From Xiphydria camelus (taxonomy: Eukaryota > Arthropoda > Insecta > Hymenoptera > Xiphydriidae): a stretch of DNA of 64,000 nt. Positions 60,101 to 64,000 of the stretch are shown piece after piece. A program made the translations under genes and the position numbers. Position 1 is the first letter of the stretch, and each line of letters begins with the position of its first letter. The stretch spans positions 630,001 to 694,000 of the forward strand of contig OY783195.1 in NCBI GenBank assembly GCA_963678675.1. Reading direction: 5' to 3'. The notes below the pieces were generated by a model. The model did not search any database. It worked only from the letters and a program-made list of their open reading frames with translations, and was not told the origin of the DNA.

Positions 60101-61993
60101 ACCCAGCTGAAAAAATTCTATATAACTTGTACACAGTCCATATGTGGATTTGGCCCTATGTGGATTATACATGATTTCTATATAAACCATATATGGATCA
60201 TACAAAAATTCGAAATATTCATATACAATCCGTATACAGTTTTTATATATAAATCACATATATAATCCATATAGGACCAAATCCATGTATGAACTATATG
60301 TATACACACTATATAGAACTTTTCCGCCTGGGTATTTAGTTATTCTAATGAAATATTTAATTACTCCAACCAAACGTTTAGTTATTCTAACCAAAACTGG
60401 TCAGTTTAACGAAACAGATGGAGGATCCATATTTCATCAAACGGTTTGGTCATCGTCTCCAGGATTTTGGTCAGATTGACCAAGTTATTTTTCTCAATGT
60501 AGGACGACGCGGGGGGTCACGTCGCGCGAACTCCCCTCTTCCCGGGAGAGATGAATATCGCCCGAGAGGGCGATGGGAAGAGAGCGTTTGAAGGGAAACG
60601 AGAAATTATTTGCTCCTCTCTTTTAACTCCGCGGCTTGCGCGCCGGGCACTCGAGTGCGCGAAACGAGGTACGCTCGGGTATATGCCCAACGGTATATCT
60701 CGCCTCTCCGAACGTATATAGTCCCCCCTTGACTCGAGTTCGAGCGCGGTGGCCCCCTCGTCTCGCACGCTACGAAAACTCGCCGAGCTTTTCCCTGTAC
60801 TCGCGTCTCTCTCGATTGTACATACGTATGTCGCTTAGCTCGCACCGTATATCAACTCGGAAAAGGAAGGTAAGTCGAAAGGGACGATTGTCGCACGCGT
60901 TGGCAACGCCTTCCTCGACATGCTCGCGAATTCGTTCACACATGTACCGCGTATAGGTAGCGCGGAATACTAACACTCTCTCGCAGTGAGAGAAAAGTGA
61001 GTAATAAAATAAATCATGATTGCGAGATTTAATTTTCCCGGTTAGAGTAGTACTGCACTGTAACAAAATTTGTAATTTTAACATACTTTTATATAAAGCT
61101 TTTTTCCAATATGAGATTACGAAAATTAATATACTCCGTAGTTATGAAAATTAATAATGAAGTATATTAATTTTCATAATCACGTATTGAGTAAAAGCTT
61201 TATTTACAAGTGTATTAAATTTAATAGAAATTTTTGTTACAGTGTATAGGTATTTACGATTAAGCATACCGTGAATGTGCAGTCGAAATAAATTTCATTC
61301 AATATGATAGGTATTACTGACATTATTTTATGGACCAGATTGCAAGTTGACCTGGTTGCAACAGTCACAATCTCTTAAAACCAGAATTTTACTGTTTAGA
61401 AGAACTGGTAGGTACTAAAATCGATCACGATTTCTGGTCAAATTATGGATCTTCCACACTGAGAAAAATGATTAGGTTGAAATGACAAAACGCATCTAGT
61501 TAAATGAGTTTAGTTATTCTAACCAAAAAAGTGGTTAGTCATACCAAGCAGACGGAGAATAGATATTTCAGATTTTTCTCTCAGCACACTTCGCAACAAA
61601 ATCCACGCGACGTCGCCCAGTTCGCACCGTGTCGTCGAGATTGAACCTGATTAAAAAAAACGAAAAGAAACTCGCAGGTCACGTACCCTGCTCGCGTTAC
61701 CCTCGTTTCGCATTACTTTCTCGAATAACCGCCACCCCCTTCCACATTACGCCCTTGCGGACTCGTCGACAAGTGAGGATCGCGACCGACCGATTCAAAG
61801 CGAATTGGGCAGGCAGGACGAAACGGGACTAGGTATAGCGTTATCGCGCCTACTACCCCCGCAGATGAAACAGGGGATTGAGCATGGTGGGCAACGACTG
61901 TTTCAGGAGTGACCATCTTGCTATCGCTGACGGTGTTCCTGAATCTCGTCGCCGAGACCCTGCCCCAGGTCTCCGACGCTATACCCCTGTTAG
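5381..61993 (+). CDS. nAChRalpha6: Nicotinic acetylcholine receptor subunit alpha6 (gene span, 3' incomplete)
   Basis: Subunit of a pentameric acetylcholine-gated cation channel in neuronal membranes; the alpha6 type is the spinosyn target in other insects. Joining the exons (139+140+45+110+181+76+195+87 nt) keeps one frame for 324 codons. Residues: signal/leader 1-46 with a hydrophobic core at about 28-44; ligand-binding domain from about 50, with loop D W110, loop A W136-Y143, Cys-loop C178-C192, loop B W199 and the alpha-defining vicinal cysteines C243-C244; TM1 about 262-284; GEK 290-292; TM2 about 296-312. Sequons are at N74, N118 and N163. The segments [20 protein letters not shown] and [20 protein letters not shown] identify alpha6 rather than alpha5 or alpha7. 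Two alternative exons 3 and two exons 8 are present. TM3, the intracellular loop and TM4 must lie right of 64000. Confidence 0.95.
5699..5757. repeat. Short hairpin within the composite element
   Basis: ttgacatttt plus ggaaagta on the left pairs with tactttcc plus aaaatgtcaa on the right: 20-nt arms with about two mismatches around a ~15-nt loop. Confidence 0.75.
5835..6087. repeat. Palindromic miniature element, family B copy 1 (nested)
   Basis: The left end gagagaaaaggtctagttga and right end actagaccttttccctga are inverted copies; the interior arms (aaatatatttgagat, gaattagataaatgtt) are also palindromic. A second copy is at 52928-53157. Confidence 0.85.
6459..6548. mobile_element. piggyBac-like miniature element with TTAA duplication
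   Basis: TTAA at 6459-6462 and 6545-6548 flank perfect 16-bp inverted repeats, CCCTCCCCCGGTGACG and CGTCACCGGGGGAGGG. TTAA target sites and CCY-type ends are the marks of piggyBac-superfamily insertions. At 82 bp between the TTAAs it has no coding capacity and would depend on a transposase from elsewhere. Confidence 0.85.
9966..10078. repeat. Partial copy of the palindromic element at 26378-26580
   Basis: Shares cttatatcgatgtaggccaa, the following ttcatag, and the arm gatagtg...gagtaagttt with the right half of the 26378-26580 element. The left arm is missing. Confidence 0.75.
11526..11551. repeat. (CCG)n microsatellite
   Basis: About eight tandem CCG triplets in GC-rich intron 1. Confidence 0.85.
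12936..13425. repeat. Palindromic element family D, copy 1, interrupted
   Basis: Left end gtagaccgaggcgaatctga and right end gcttcggtctaccctatt are inverted repeats. The core is palindromic around a pair of near-identical gaacgaagta/tacttc motifs. Split by a family A element at 12970-13241. Copies 2 and 3 are at 54222-54410 and 55130-55533. Confidence 0.85.
12970..13241. repeat. CACTGAGA-type element, family A copy 1, nested in family D
   Basis: Ends cactgagagaaataattgct and, in reverse complement, actgggagaaataattgtta. Other copies at 45868-46094 and 63784-64000 share caattgct and caggatcaa segments. Confidence 0.8.
14492..14730. repeat. CACTGAGA-type element, family A2 copy 1
   Basis: CACTGAGAGAAATAATTTGG at the left and ccaaattatttttctcaatg at the right form inverted ends, flanked by TA on both sides (14490-14491, 14731-14732). 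The interior repeats a gttattctaacca-like motif on one strand. This copy is reversed relative to the other four. A further inverted end (tttctctcagtg) sits at 14870-14881. Confidence 0.85.
15400..15428. repeat. (CT)n microsatellite
   Basis: Pure CT dinucleotides; a second run is at 15911-15942. Confidence 0.9.
15911..15942. repeat. (CT)n microsatellite
   Basis: Pure CT dinucleotides followed by pyrimidine-rich DNA to about 16000. It generates Ser-Leu repeat frames that are not coding. Confidence 0.9.
17331..17478. repeat. Direct duplication, 90-bp period
   Basis: About 58 bp containing aagtcgag, ttgatc, ttgttct and acggagaaaaataatttgt occurs at about 17331-17388 and again at 17421-17478. 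Each copy contains a CACGGAGAAAAA-type terminus, so this may be a tandem duplication at an element end. Confidence 0.75.
17497..17574. repeat. Hairpin
   Basis: gcaacacttttccacact pairs with agtgtaaaaagtgttgc (about 17 bp with one bulge or mismatch) around a ~40-nt loop. Confidence 0.65.
19611..19755. repeat. Family I palindromic element, truncated copy
   Basis: Carries cgaaataaacgtgttttt, gagagcacatttattt and ttcaatgaaatcagtaatat, in the reverse orientation of the intact copy at 56858-57066. The second arm is missing. Confidence 0.75.
20360..21331. mobile_element. Foldback-type element with long near-identical inverted arms
   Basis: The left arm (20360-~20808) recurs as a reverse complement at ~20904-21331. 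The innermost ~109 bp (20703-20811 against 20904-21012) show a single mismatch. The arms differ by a (CT)n expansion in the left arm (20483-20524) and a ~40-bp insertion in the right arm. Each arm is built of diverged ~218-bp subrepeats starting near 20388 and 20605, each carrying ctctrctytcag followed by gtaaggatc, with a third related unit in the loop near 20831. Long inverted arms made of tandem subrepeats are typical of Foldback-like DNA elements. No coding sequence. Confidence 0.85.
22034..22259. repeat. Possible CACTGAGA-type element before exon 2
   Basis: Begins gcactgagattgag and ends gagatttttctcaatgtg, with several tattcgatt/gaatga internal inverted motifs. It ends about 97 bp before exon 2. 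The terminal match is short. Confidence 0.45.
22356..22495 (+). CDS. nAChRalpha6: nAChRalpha6 exon 2
   Basis: The acceptor tgttacag|ag gives phase 1 entry; the donor gacgtg|gtgagt leaves phase 0. It encodes residues 47-93, with the family signature [12 protein letters not shown], sequon N74 (NES) and [11 protein letters not shown] (beta1 strand). This is the start of the mature extracellular domain. Confidence 0.96.
23448..23668. repeat. Possible CACGGAGA-type element
   Basis: Left end cacggagaaaaaaattggta followed by tttttgactaaatt; near the right end, gatttagtcaaatcta and catttttc form the inverted counterpart. Weakly supported. Confidence 0.4.
23754..24004. repeat. Miniature inverted-repeat element with TA target duplication
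   Basis: TGAAGGGTCCAGTGGAAAAA plus cgatgag at the left is repeated perfectly in reverse complement at the right (ctcatcg, then TTTTTCCACTGGACCCTTCA). TA follows or precedes both ends (23752-23753, 24005-24006), as for Tc1/mariner-type insertions. No coding capacity. Confidence 0.85.
25213..25257 (+). CDS. nAChRalpha6: nAChRalpha6 alternative exon 3, version 1
   Basis: A 45-nt phase 0-0 exon between gtgtag and gtaagt, encoding [15 protein letters not shown]. It supplies the beta2 region just before loop D. The acceptor has a good upstream pyrimidine/T tract. It is an alternative to the exon at 26961-27005, from which it differs at residues 99, 101, 104 and 107. Two versions of exon 3 are known in alpha6 genes of other insects; I avoid the letters a/b because naming differs between species. 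Confidence 0.95.
26180..26297. repeat. 118-bp near-palindromic element
   Basis: gtctatgc, gatggaaggaat and aataaggaac on the left are mirrored by gttccttatt, attccttccattc and gcatagac on the right. This makes a hairpin of ~40-bp arms. Confidence 0.8.
26378..26580. repeat. Palindromic element, full copy
   Basis: Arms of about 67 bp: gaggctgaacttactc, then aatcactattatctca and tttggc, mirrored by gccaaacg, tgagataatagtgatt and gagtaagtttagcctc. A half copy is at 9966-10078. An open frame across 26184-26534 is produced by these two elements and is not a gene. Confidence 0.85.
26961..27005 (+). CDS. nAChRalpha6: nAChRalpha6 alternative exon 3, version 2
   Basis: A 45-nt phase 0-0 exon between caatcag and gtaagt, encoding [15 protein letters not shown]. 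It is interchangeable with the exon at 25213-25257, 1.7 kb upstream. Its acceptor lacks a clear polypyrimidine tract (aacgtcaacgcccaatcag), so it may need an enhancer or a trans factor for inclusion. Confidence 0.95.
27285..27308. repeat. Poly-C run followed by (CA)n
   Basis: 15 consecutive C followed by acacacacac. A site prone to sequencing and assembly error. Confidence 0.9.
28436..28694. repeat. CACAGAGA-type element, family H copy 1
   Basis: Inverted ends: cacagagaaaaagaattagt, then tggatctattgaaaat and gcggggtcgcaagtaatta on the left; taattacctgcgaccccgta, then attttcagtagatcca and tttttctccgtg on the right (~65-bp arms). A truncated copy lies at 43580-43765. Confidence 0.88.
31893..32138. 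mobile_element. piggyBac-like miniature element with TTAA duplication
   Basis: TTAA at 31893-31896 and 32135-32138 flank perfect 14-bp inverted repeats, CACTAGAACTACCG and CGGTAGTTCTAGTG. The 238-bp interior has no coding sequence. The TTAA duplications point to piggyBac-type mobilisation. Confidence 0.85.
35420..35478. repeat. Small perfect hairpin
   Basis: gtaactcgttgctgt (35420-35434) pairs perfectly with acagcaacgagttac (35464-35478) around a 29-nt loop. The stem is short for a microRNA precursor; function unknown. Confidence 0.6.
36610..36919. repeat. CACTGAGA-type element, family A2 copy 2
   Basis: Ends caccgataaaaataat and atttttctcagtg, with TA on both sides. The interior has five or more tttagttattctaac-type repeats plus the family segments aaacagatggaggatcca and accaaacggt. 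Confidence 0.88.
37787..38246. repeat. Inverted-repeat element M, interrupted by element L
   Basis: tagcgtcaatgattttgat and gtttgggtgacg at the left mirror cgtcacccaaagc and aatcattgacgcta at the right; similarity extends weakly for ~85 bp. Element L (37964-38159) is inserted inside. Confidence 0.82.
37964..38159. repeat. Element L nested in M, TA target duplication
   Basis: cacggaaaaaaagaaatcgt plus agcatttac and tttcgggacaag at the left mirror cttgtcccgaaa, gtaaatgct and acgatttatttatttccgt at the right. TA at 37962-37963 and 38160-38161. Confidence 0.85.
39206..39602. repeat. CACTGAGA-type element, family O copy 1
   Basis: Starts cactgagagaagggtaggtg and ends accggatttttctctcagtg. Interior segments such as atgcagtcgaaataa recur in copy 2 (60984-61456). 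Confidence 0.75.
40345..40516. repeat. Family F element, left-truncated copy
   Basis: atatgga, gtatata and catatatgacc motifs and the terminus tagaatttttccgcctggg match the intact family F element at 60102-60332. Confidence 0.7.
40595..40640. repeat. Family G terminus fragment
   Basis: actattaataaaccattctc followed by ggtgtg matches the right end of the family G element at 43453-43862. It lies 200 bp before exon 4. Confidence 0.6.
40844..40953 (+). CDS. nAChRalpha6: nAChRalpha6 exon 4
   Basis: A 110-nt exon, acceptor cttctacgattcag, donor caacag|gtaacg, ending in phase 2. It encodes loop D ([11 protein letters not shown]110) and loop A ([10 protein letters not shown]136-Y143), both lining the agonist site. 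The length equals that of exon 4 in other insect alpha6 genes as far as I recall. Confidence 0.97.
43453..43862. repeat. CACCGAGA-type element, family G copy 2, interrupted
   Basis: Ends caccgagaaaacgatttatt and aataaaccgttctctcggtg. The right part matches the reverse complement of the left part of copy 1 (62489-62747). A family H element is inserted at 43580. Confidence 0.8.
43580..43765. repeat. Family H element, truncated, nested in family G
   Basis: Begins cacagagaaaaagaattagt, like copy 1 at 28436. The right arm is cut after gtgaccccgtgtgtaatca. Confidence 0.75.
45098..45143. repeat. (CT)n microsatellite
   Basis: About 46 bp of CT dinucleotides; it yields Ser-Leu or Arg-Glu frames that are not genes. 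Confidence 0.92.
45868..46094. repeat. CACTGAGA-type element, family A-related copy
   Basis: Begins gactggaagaaataattgct and ends ggcaatttttctctcagcg. It shares the cttggttgga/caatcc-type interior weakly with the copy at 12970. Confidence 0.65.
46903..47108. repeat. Chimeric element: family A left end, family A2 right end
   Basis: The left terminus cagtgaaagaaacaattgct plus ggtgcc is family A type. From about 46966 the sequence switches to family A2 (ttggtcattct, aatactgatcggttgaac, ttttggttagactgacaaa) and ends ttctcagagtg. Confidence 0.75.
48567..48747 (+). CDS. nAChRalpha6: nAChRalpha6 exon 5 (Cys-loop)
   Basis: A 181-nt exon that completes Ser145 and ends in phase 0 (aaccag|gtacac). It encodes the sequon N163-[11 protein letters not shown], the 13-residue Cys-loop between C178 and C192 ([13 protein letters not shown]) and loop B (GSWTYDGNQ). 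The acceptor is unusually poor: the preceding bases are tatgatgaaacggtag, with almost no pyrimidine tract. Confidence 0.97.
51684..51906. repeat. GC-rich tandem repeat of two ~112-bp hairpin units
   Basis: Two diverged units (about 51684-51793 and 51796-51906) share ggcagtagtgatggtcg-like starts (second unit: ggaagtggcgatggtcg), agcccgc, ggacgaact/ggacggact and ctatcact-ending segments. Within each unit the start is roughly complementary to the end (agtagtgat against atcactact), so each can fold. Confidence 0.7.
52928..53157. repeat. Palindromic element, family B copy 2
   Basis: Left cccgggaaaaaggtctaatt, right aactagaccttttccctcag, with TA on both sides. The interior tcgaacaaaagtgtatttg and gaattagataaatgttct match copy 1 at 5835-6087. 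Confidence 0.85.
54222..54410. repeat. Palindromic element, family D copy 2 (uninterrupted)
   Basis: agggtagaccgaggcgaatc at the left, gattcgcctcggtttaacc at the right; the core arms ggtgaaaatgagcat and atgctcattttcac are complementary. It ends 138 bp before exon 6 and shows the intact form of the family. Confidence 0.88.
54549..54624 (+). CDS. nAChRalpha6: nAChRalpha6 exon 6
   Basis: A 76-nt exon (phase 0 in, 1 out), acceptor gacgtcggtag, donor atcg|gtaagt. It encodes residues 206-230, including [16 protein letters not shown] and ITNGEWYLI, between loops B and C. Two copies of a palindromic element lie on either side (54222-54410 and 55130-55533). Confidence 0.96.
55130..55533. repeat. Palindromic element, family D copy 3, interrupted
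   Basis: ggggtagatcggagcgaatc at the left and gattcgcctcggtctaccct at the right; the core ggtgaaaatgagcattt is mirrored by ctcattttcaacac. Element E is inserted at 55163-55384. Confidence 0.88.
55163..55384. repeat. Element E nested in family D copy 3
   Basis: acagattggacc, ttctaaaagtagattgaaat and gaaaggaatcgttagat at the left mirror atctaatgattccttcc, atttcaatccacttttagag and agtctctgt at the right. TA lies at both junctions. I saw no second copy in the window. Confidence 0.85.
55593..55787 (+). CDS. nAChRalpha6: nAChRalpha6 exon 7 (loop C and TM1)
   Basis: A 195-nt exon, strong acceptor cctctctctttcag, donor ctag|gtaacg. It encodes GMPGKKN, loop C YQCCPEPY with the vicinal cysteines that define alpha subunits (C243-C244), the pre-TM1 RRR, all of TM1 and [10 protein letters not shown] leading into TM2. 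Phase 1 at the end fits both exon 8 versions. Confidence 0.98.
56399..56436. repeat. (TTC)n microsatellite
   Basis: About 12 tandem TTC triplets. Ser, Phe/Leu or Glu homopolymer frames result. Confidence 0.92.
56858..57066. repeat. Family I palindromic element, full copy
   Basis: gatcgaaataaacgt and agagcacatttattcgatta at the left mirror gaatcgaataaatgtgctct and acgtttatttcgatc at the right. A truncated copy is at 19611-19755. Confidence 0.82.
58018..58047. repeat. (CT)n microsatellite
   Basis: Pure CT run about 400 bp upstream of exon 8 version 1. Confidence 0.9.
58450..58536 (+). CDS. nAChRalpha6: nAChRalpha6 alternative exon 8, version 1
   Basis: An 87-nt exon (phase 1-1), acceptor gtatatctccgcag, donor gatag|gtacat. 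It encodes TM2 ([17 protein letters not shown]) followed by [12 protein letters not shown]. It differs from version 2 at six residues, all after the pore helix in the TM2-TM3 linker. A long pyrimidine tract follows 12 bp after the donor. Confidence 0.96.
58549..58602 (+). promoter_or_regulatory. Intronic pyrimidine tract just downstream of exon 8 version 1
   Basis: An almost uninterrupted C/T stretch (cctctcttttctctctctct and on) starts 12 nt after the 5' splice site. UCUU/CUCUCU motifs are classical PTB-type binding sites. A role in exon choice is inference. Confidence 0.45.
60008..60499. repeat. CACTGAGA-type element, family A2 copy 3, interrupted
   Basis: cattgagaaatataattagg at the left, gttatttttctcaatg at the right, TA on both sides. 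Contains aaacagatggaggatcca and catcaaacggtttggtcatc. Element F is inserted at 60102. Confidence 0.88.
60102..60332. repeat. Family F element, full copy, nested, TA duplication
   Basis: cccagctgaaaaaattctat at the left, atagaacttttccgcctggg at the right, TA at 60100-60101 and 60333-60334. The interior carries many atatgga/tccatat palindromes. A truncated copy is at 40345-40516. Confidence 0.88.
60984..61456. repeat. CACTGAGA-type element, family O copy 2, interrupted
   Basis: Starts cagtgagagaaaagtgagta; shares atgattgcgagatttaattt-like and gtgcagtcgaaataa segments with copy 1 (39206-39602). Element N is inserted at 61056. The right terminus is not clear because another element begins at 61457. 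Confidence 0.7.
61056..61244. repeat. Element N nested in family O, palindromic
   Basis: cactgtaacaaaatttgtaa at the left mirrors aatagaaatttttgttacag at the right; an inner palindrome (gaaaattaatata / tatattaattttc) makes a long hairpin. TA follows the right end. Confidence 0.82.
61457..61586. repeat. Family A2 copy 4, internally deleted
   Basis: cactgagaaaaatgattagg at the left, gatttttctctcagca at the right. Retains only the outer parts of the family (gacaaaacgcatctagtta, gtttagttattctaaccaaa). Confidence 0.78.
61907..61993 (+). CDS. nAChRalpha6: nAChRalpha6 alternative exon 8, version 2
   Basis: An 87-nt exon (phase 1-1), acceptor cgactgtttcag, donor ttag|gtacaa. It encodes the same TM2 helix followed by [12 protein letters not shown]. 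Codons differ from version 1 at many silent positions, so the exon duplication is old. The acceptor has a short pyrimidine tract. The next exon (TM3) is not within the window. Confidence 0.96.
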
Positions 61994-62228
61994 GTACAAC
62001 AGACAGTTTTTTCCAACCTGTGTGAAAGGGAGATGTGAGTTCGCGCGTGCCGTACACGGGCCGTTTATCGCTCGCGAGAGTCGCCGGCGATTCGGATGGG
62101 GACGAGAGGAAACTAGAGATCGAGCGCGACGCGGAAATGGACTCGCGATTACTTGTTCCGTGACGGTGCGGTAATTGAGTTCGTTCGATTCGTTCCGAGT
62201 TAGGTACGTACATCTGCATCGCGACGTA

Positions 62229-62486
62229 TACTGAGACAAATAACTTGGTTAAAATTACAAAATGCACTTGGTTACGAGTTCAGTTATTCCAAACAAAATA
62301 CTAATAAGTTGAACCAAATAGTTAGTCATTCTAACAACATGTTCAGTTAGTCTAACTACATGTTTAGTTATTCTAACCGATAAATGGTCAGATTAACCAA
62401 ACAGATGAAGGATTCGTGTTTCACCAAACGGTTTGATTATGGTCTCCAGAATTTTGGTTAGATTGACCAGGTTATTTTTCTCAGTG
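62229..62486. repeat. CACTGAGA-type element, family A2 copy 5
   Basis: tactgagacaaataacttgg at the left, aggttatttttctcagtg at the right; same orientation and interior order as the copy at 60008-60499 (ccaaacagatga, ttcaccaaacggtttg, ttttggttagattgacca). Confidence 0.87.
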
Positions 62487-62488
62487 CA

Positions 62489-62747
62489 CACCGAGAGAAC
62501 AGTTTATCAATAGTTAATAAATGTAATTTCAAATACAGCGAAATAAATGTTTCGTCGGGACAAGAAAGTATACCTATGTGTGTTAATTATTAAAATCTTT
62601 ATCTCACTCAAATGGTTACCCCAAAGGATCTGATTGTACCAAATAAATATCGTAATAGTTAACGAATATTTACTTGATCTGATAAAATGTTTATTTCGCC
62701 ATATTGAAAGAAACATTTATCAGCCACAAATAAACTGTTTTCACGGT
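62489..62747. repeat. CACCGAGA-type element, family G copy 1
   Basis: Left caccgagagaacagtttatc, right aataaactgttttcacgg. It abuts the preceding family A2 element with only two bases between them. Confidence 0.83.
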
Positions 62748-63783
62748 ATAAAGGAACTCTCGCGCGATTTCCGCGTCGGACGTCGAAAGAGAAATTTCTC
62801 GAATTCGAATAAGCGTAACCTTTTGAACGACATCGAATAGATTTTCGCTCGACTCAACCAGATATCGATTTGGTCGAAATTTGATTACACTCAGCGACAC
62901 GTCGCTCACTGGAATCGTATCTATCGAAACGCTCTTTACATTCGAATCAAAGAAATTTTCTCCCGTCGTTAATTTACCGTCGCCCGCTCGATCGACGTTT
63001 CGCCTCCGACCATTTCCATCCCCCTGGAATCATTGTCCGGCGATCTCGCGCGGACGCTCACCGGCGAATCGTCGCTCCCGTTTGCCGATAAATCGATGAA
63101 CGCGCGTGCAGTCTGCATTACCGGCGGCGAGAGCGACGATCGCGCGCGGACTCGAATTTTAACGCGAAAGGAAGAAGGATCGACGAGTGACTCTACGTAG
63201 CGACGACTTCACCGCACCTGCTCCTACGCGTTTGTTTACGGTCTGGACCATTTCGATGCACCGGCCGATTGACAATTATGCAGCCCCCGGCTGCATACGG
63301 TGTAGCCGATGCCATGCGCGATCGACAATTCGCGTTTCACTGGCGCGCAACACGCGTATGCCAAAAGTCGCACGGTGAGGCATCGTGCGGTGAAACTGGT
63401 CGTCGCTCCCGAAAGTGTCAGCTTCGTGCGTGAATGCGCGTGTGAATGGAAAGAAGCGCATACGTTGTCGTCATCGGCTCGTACATACTCTCCGCATCGA
63501 ATCAGCCTTCGTCTCCTACTTATCGTACGTTCCTTGATAGCGGCGATTTCTTACGTTCTACTCGATACCTGTTTCTCTCTGTCTACTCTGTTTCAGAATG
63601 AATAAATTGCTTCTTCTTCTTCTTTCTTAAATCCGAATCTATCGTATCATCTGTGTTTCTCTCTGCTCCTCCACTTTCATTTCTCAATGAGCGAAAGAGC
63701 ACTTGCCCGGTAACGCGACGCAATTAATTACGACAGTGGAAAGTCATGTCAAACATGAAGTAATGAAAAAACAACTCTCTGTA

Positions 63784-64000
63784 ACCTGAGGGAAACAATT
63801 GCTGATGCCAAGAAAATGTTTTCTTCAATCAAAAGCATGATATAATTTCAGGATCAACCGATGGTTTTCTTCGTGCGAGAAAATATAATATTTGATAGGA
63901 ATAAGTAATTGTTTTTTTTTGCCCAGAAAGAATTTCTTATTCCCACGACGATATTCTTGAACCCAAGAAATATATTCTTCGATCGAGAATCTGTTTTCTT
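63784..64000. repeat. CACTGAGA-type element, family A copy, runs off the window
   Basis: acctgagggaaacaattgct, then aatcaaaagcatgatataat and ttcaggatcaa match family A copy 1 (12970). The right end lies beyond 64000. Confidence 0.7.

Larger units (their letters stand above)
58537..61906 (+). other. nAChRalpha6: Intron between the two alternative exons 8 (3.4 kb)
   Basis: Unique CpG-rich DNA at about 58620-60000 and 60510-60980, and four AT-rich elements (60008-60499 with one nested, 60984-61456 with one nested, 61457-61586). No third exon 8 was recognised. Confidence 0.75.
61994..64000 (+). other. nAChRalpha6: nAChRalpha6 intron 8, left part
   Basis: Continues past the window edge. Contains elements at 62229-62486, 62489-62747 and 63784-64000, and CpG-rich unique DNA between about 62750 and 63600. 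The next exon, expected to start TYFNCIMFM-like, is not present. Confidence 0.8.

Noticed and set aside
5381..61993. nAChR alpha5 or alpha7 instead of alpha6
   Set aside because: The exon 2 and exon 4-7 sequences and the presence of alternative exons 3 and 8 fit alpha6 best.

Overview
The window is insect nuclear DNA, probably hymenopteran. That guess rests on GC- and CpG-rich unique sequence studded with short AT-rich palindromic transposon remnants, and on a spliced insect neuronal gene with very long introns. The species cannot be named from the sequence. No prokaryotic, viral or organellar features are visible.

Two protein-coding genes are supported, both on the + strand. At 29-820 lie the last two exons of a gene for an SRA1 (steroid receptor RNA activator) family protein, joined by a 97-bp intron; the 5' end is outside the window. 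After about 4.5 kb of intergenic/promoter DNA, a nicotinic acetylcholine receptor subunit gene of the alpha6 type (nAChRalpha6, the spinosyn-target subunit known from other insects) starts at 5381 and runs past the right edge. Exons: 1 (5381-5519, signal peptide), 2 (22356-22495), two alternative versions of exon 3 (25213-25257 and 26961-27005), 4 (40844-40953), 5 (48567-48747, Cys-loop), 6 (54549-54624), 7 (55593-55787, vicinal cysteines and TM1) and two alternative versions of exon 8 (58450-58536 and 61907-61993, TM2). All joints keep phase. One isoform covers 324 complete codons; TM3, the cytoplasmic loop and TM4 lie downstream.

The remaining ~98% is intron and intergenic sequence. The long introns hold roughly thirty small non-autonomous DNA elements: many with ends of the type CACNGAGARAAA and TA target duplications, two TTAA-flanked piggyBac-like miniature elements (6459-6548, 31893-32138), several families present two to five times, and at least seven cases of one element nested in another. 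The largest structure is a ~970-bp foldback element (20360-21331) with ~430-bp near-identical inverted arms built of ~218-bp subrepeats.

The points most worth following are the two pairs of alternative receptor exons (frame-neutral, with weaker acceptors on the downstream members), the palindromic repeats that bracket receptor exon 6, the direct repeats that bracket the second exon 8, the foldback element, and the repeated nesting of elements at one TA site. No tRNA, rRNA, CRISPR or other convincing nested gene was found. The many long open frames on both strands in CpG-rich DNA look non-coding.
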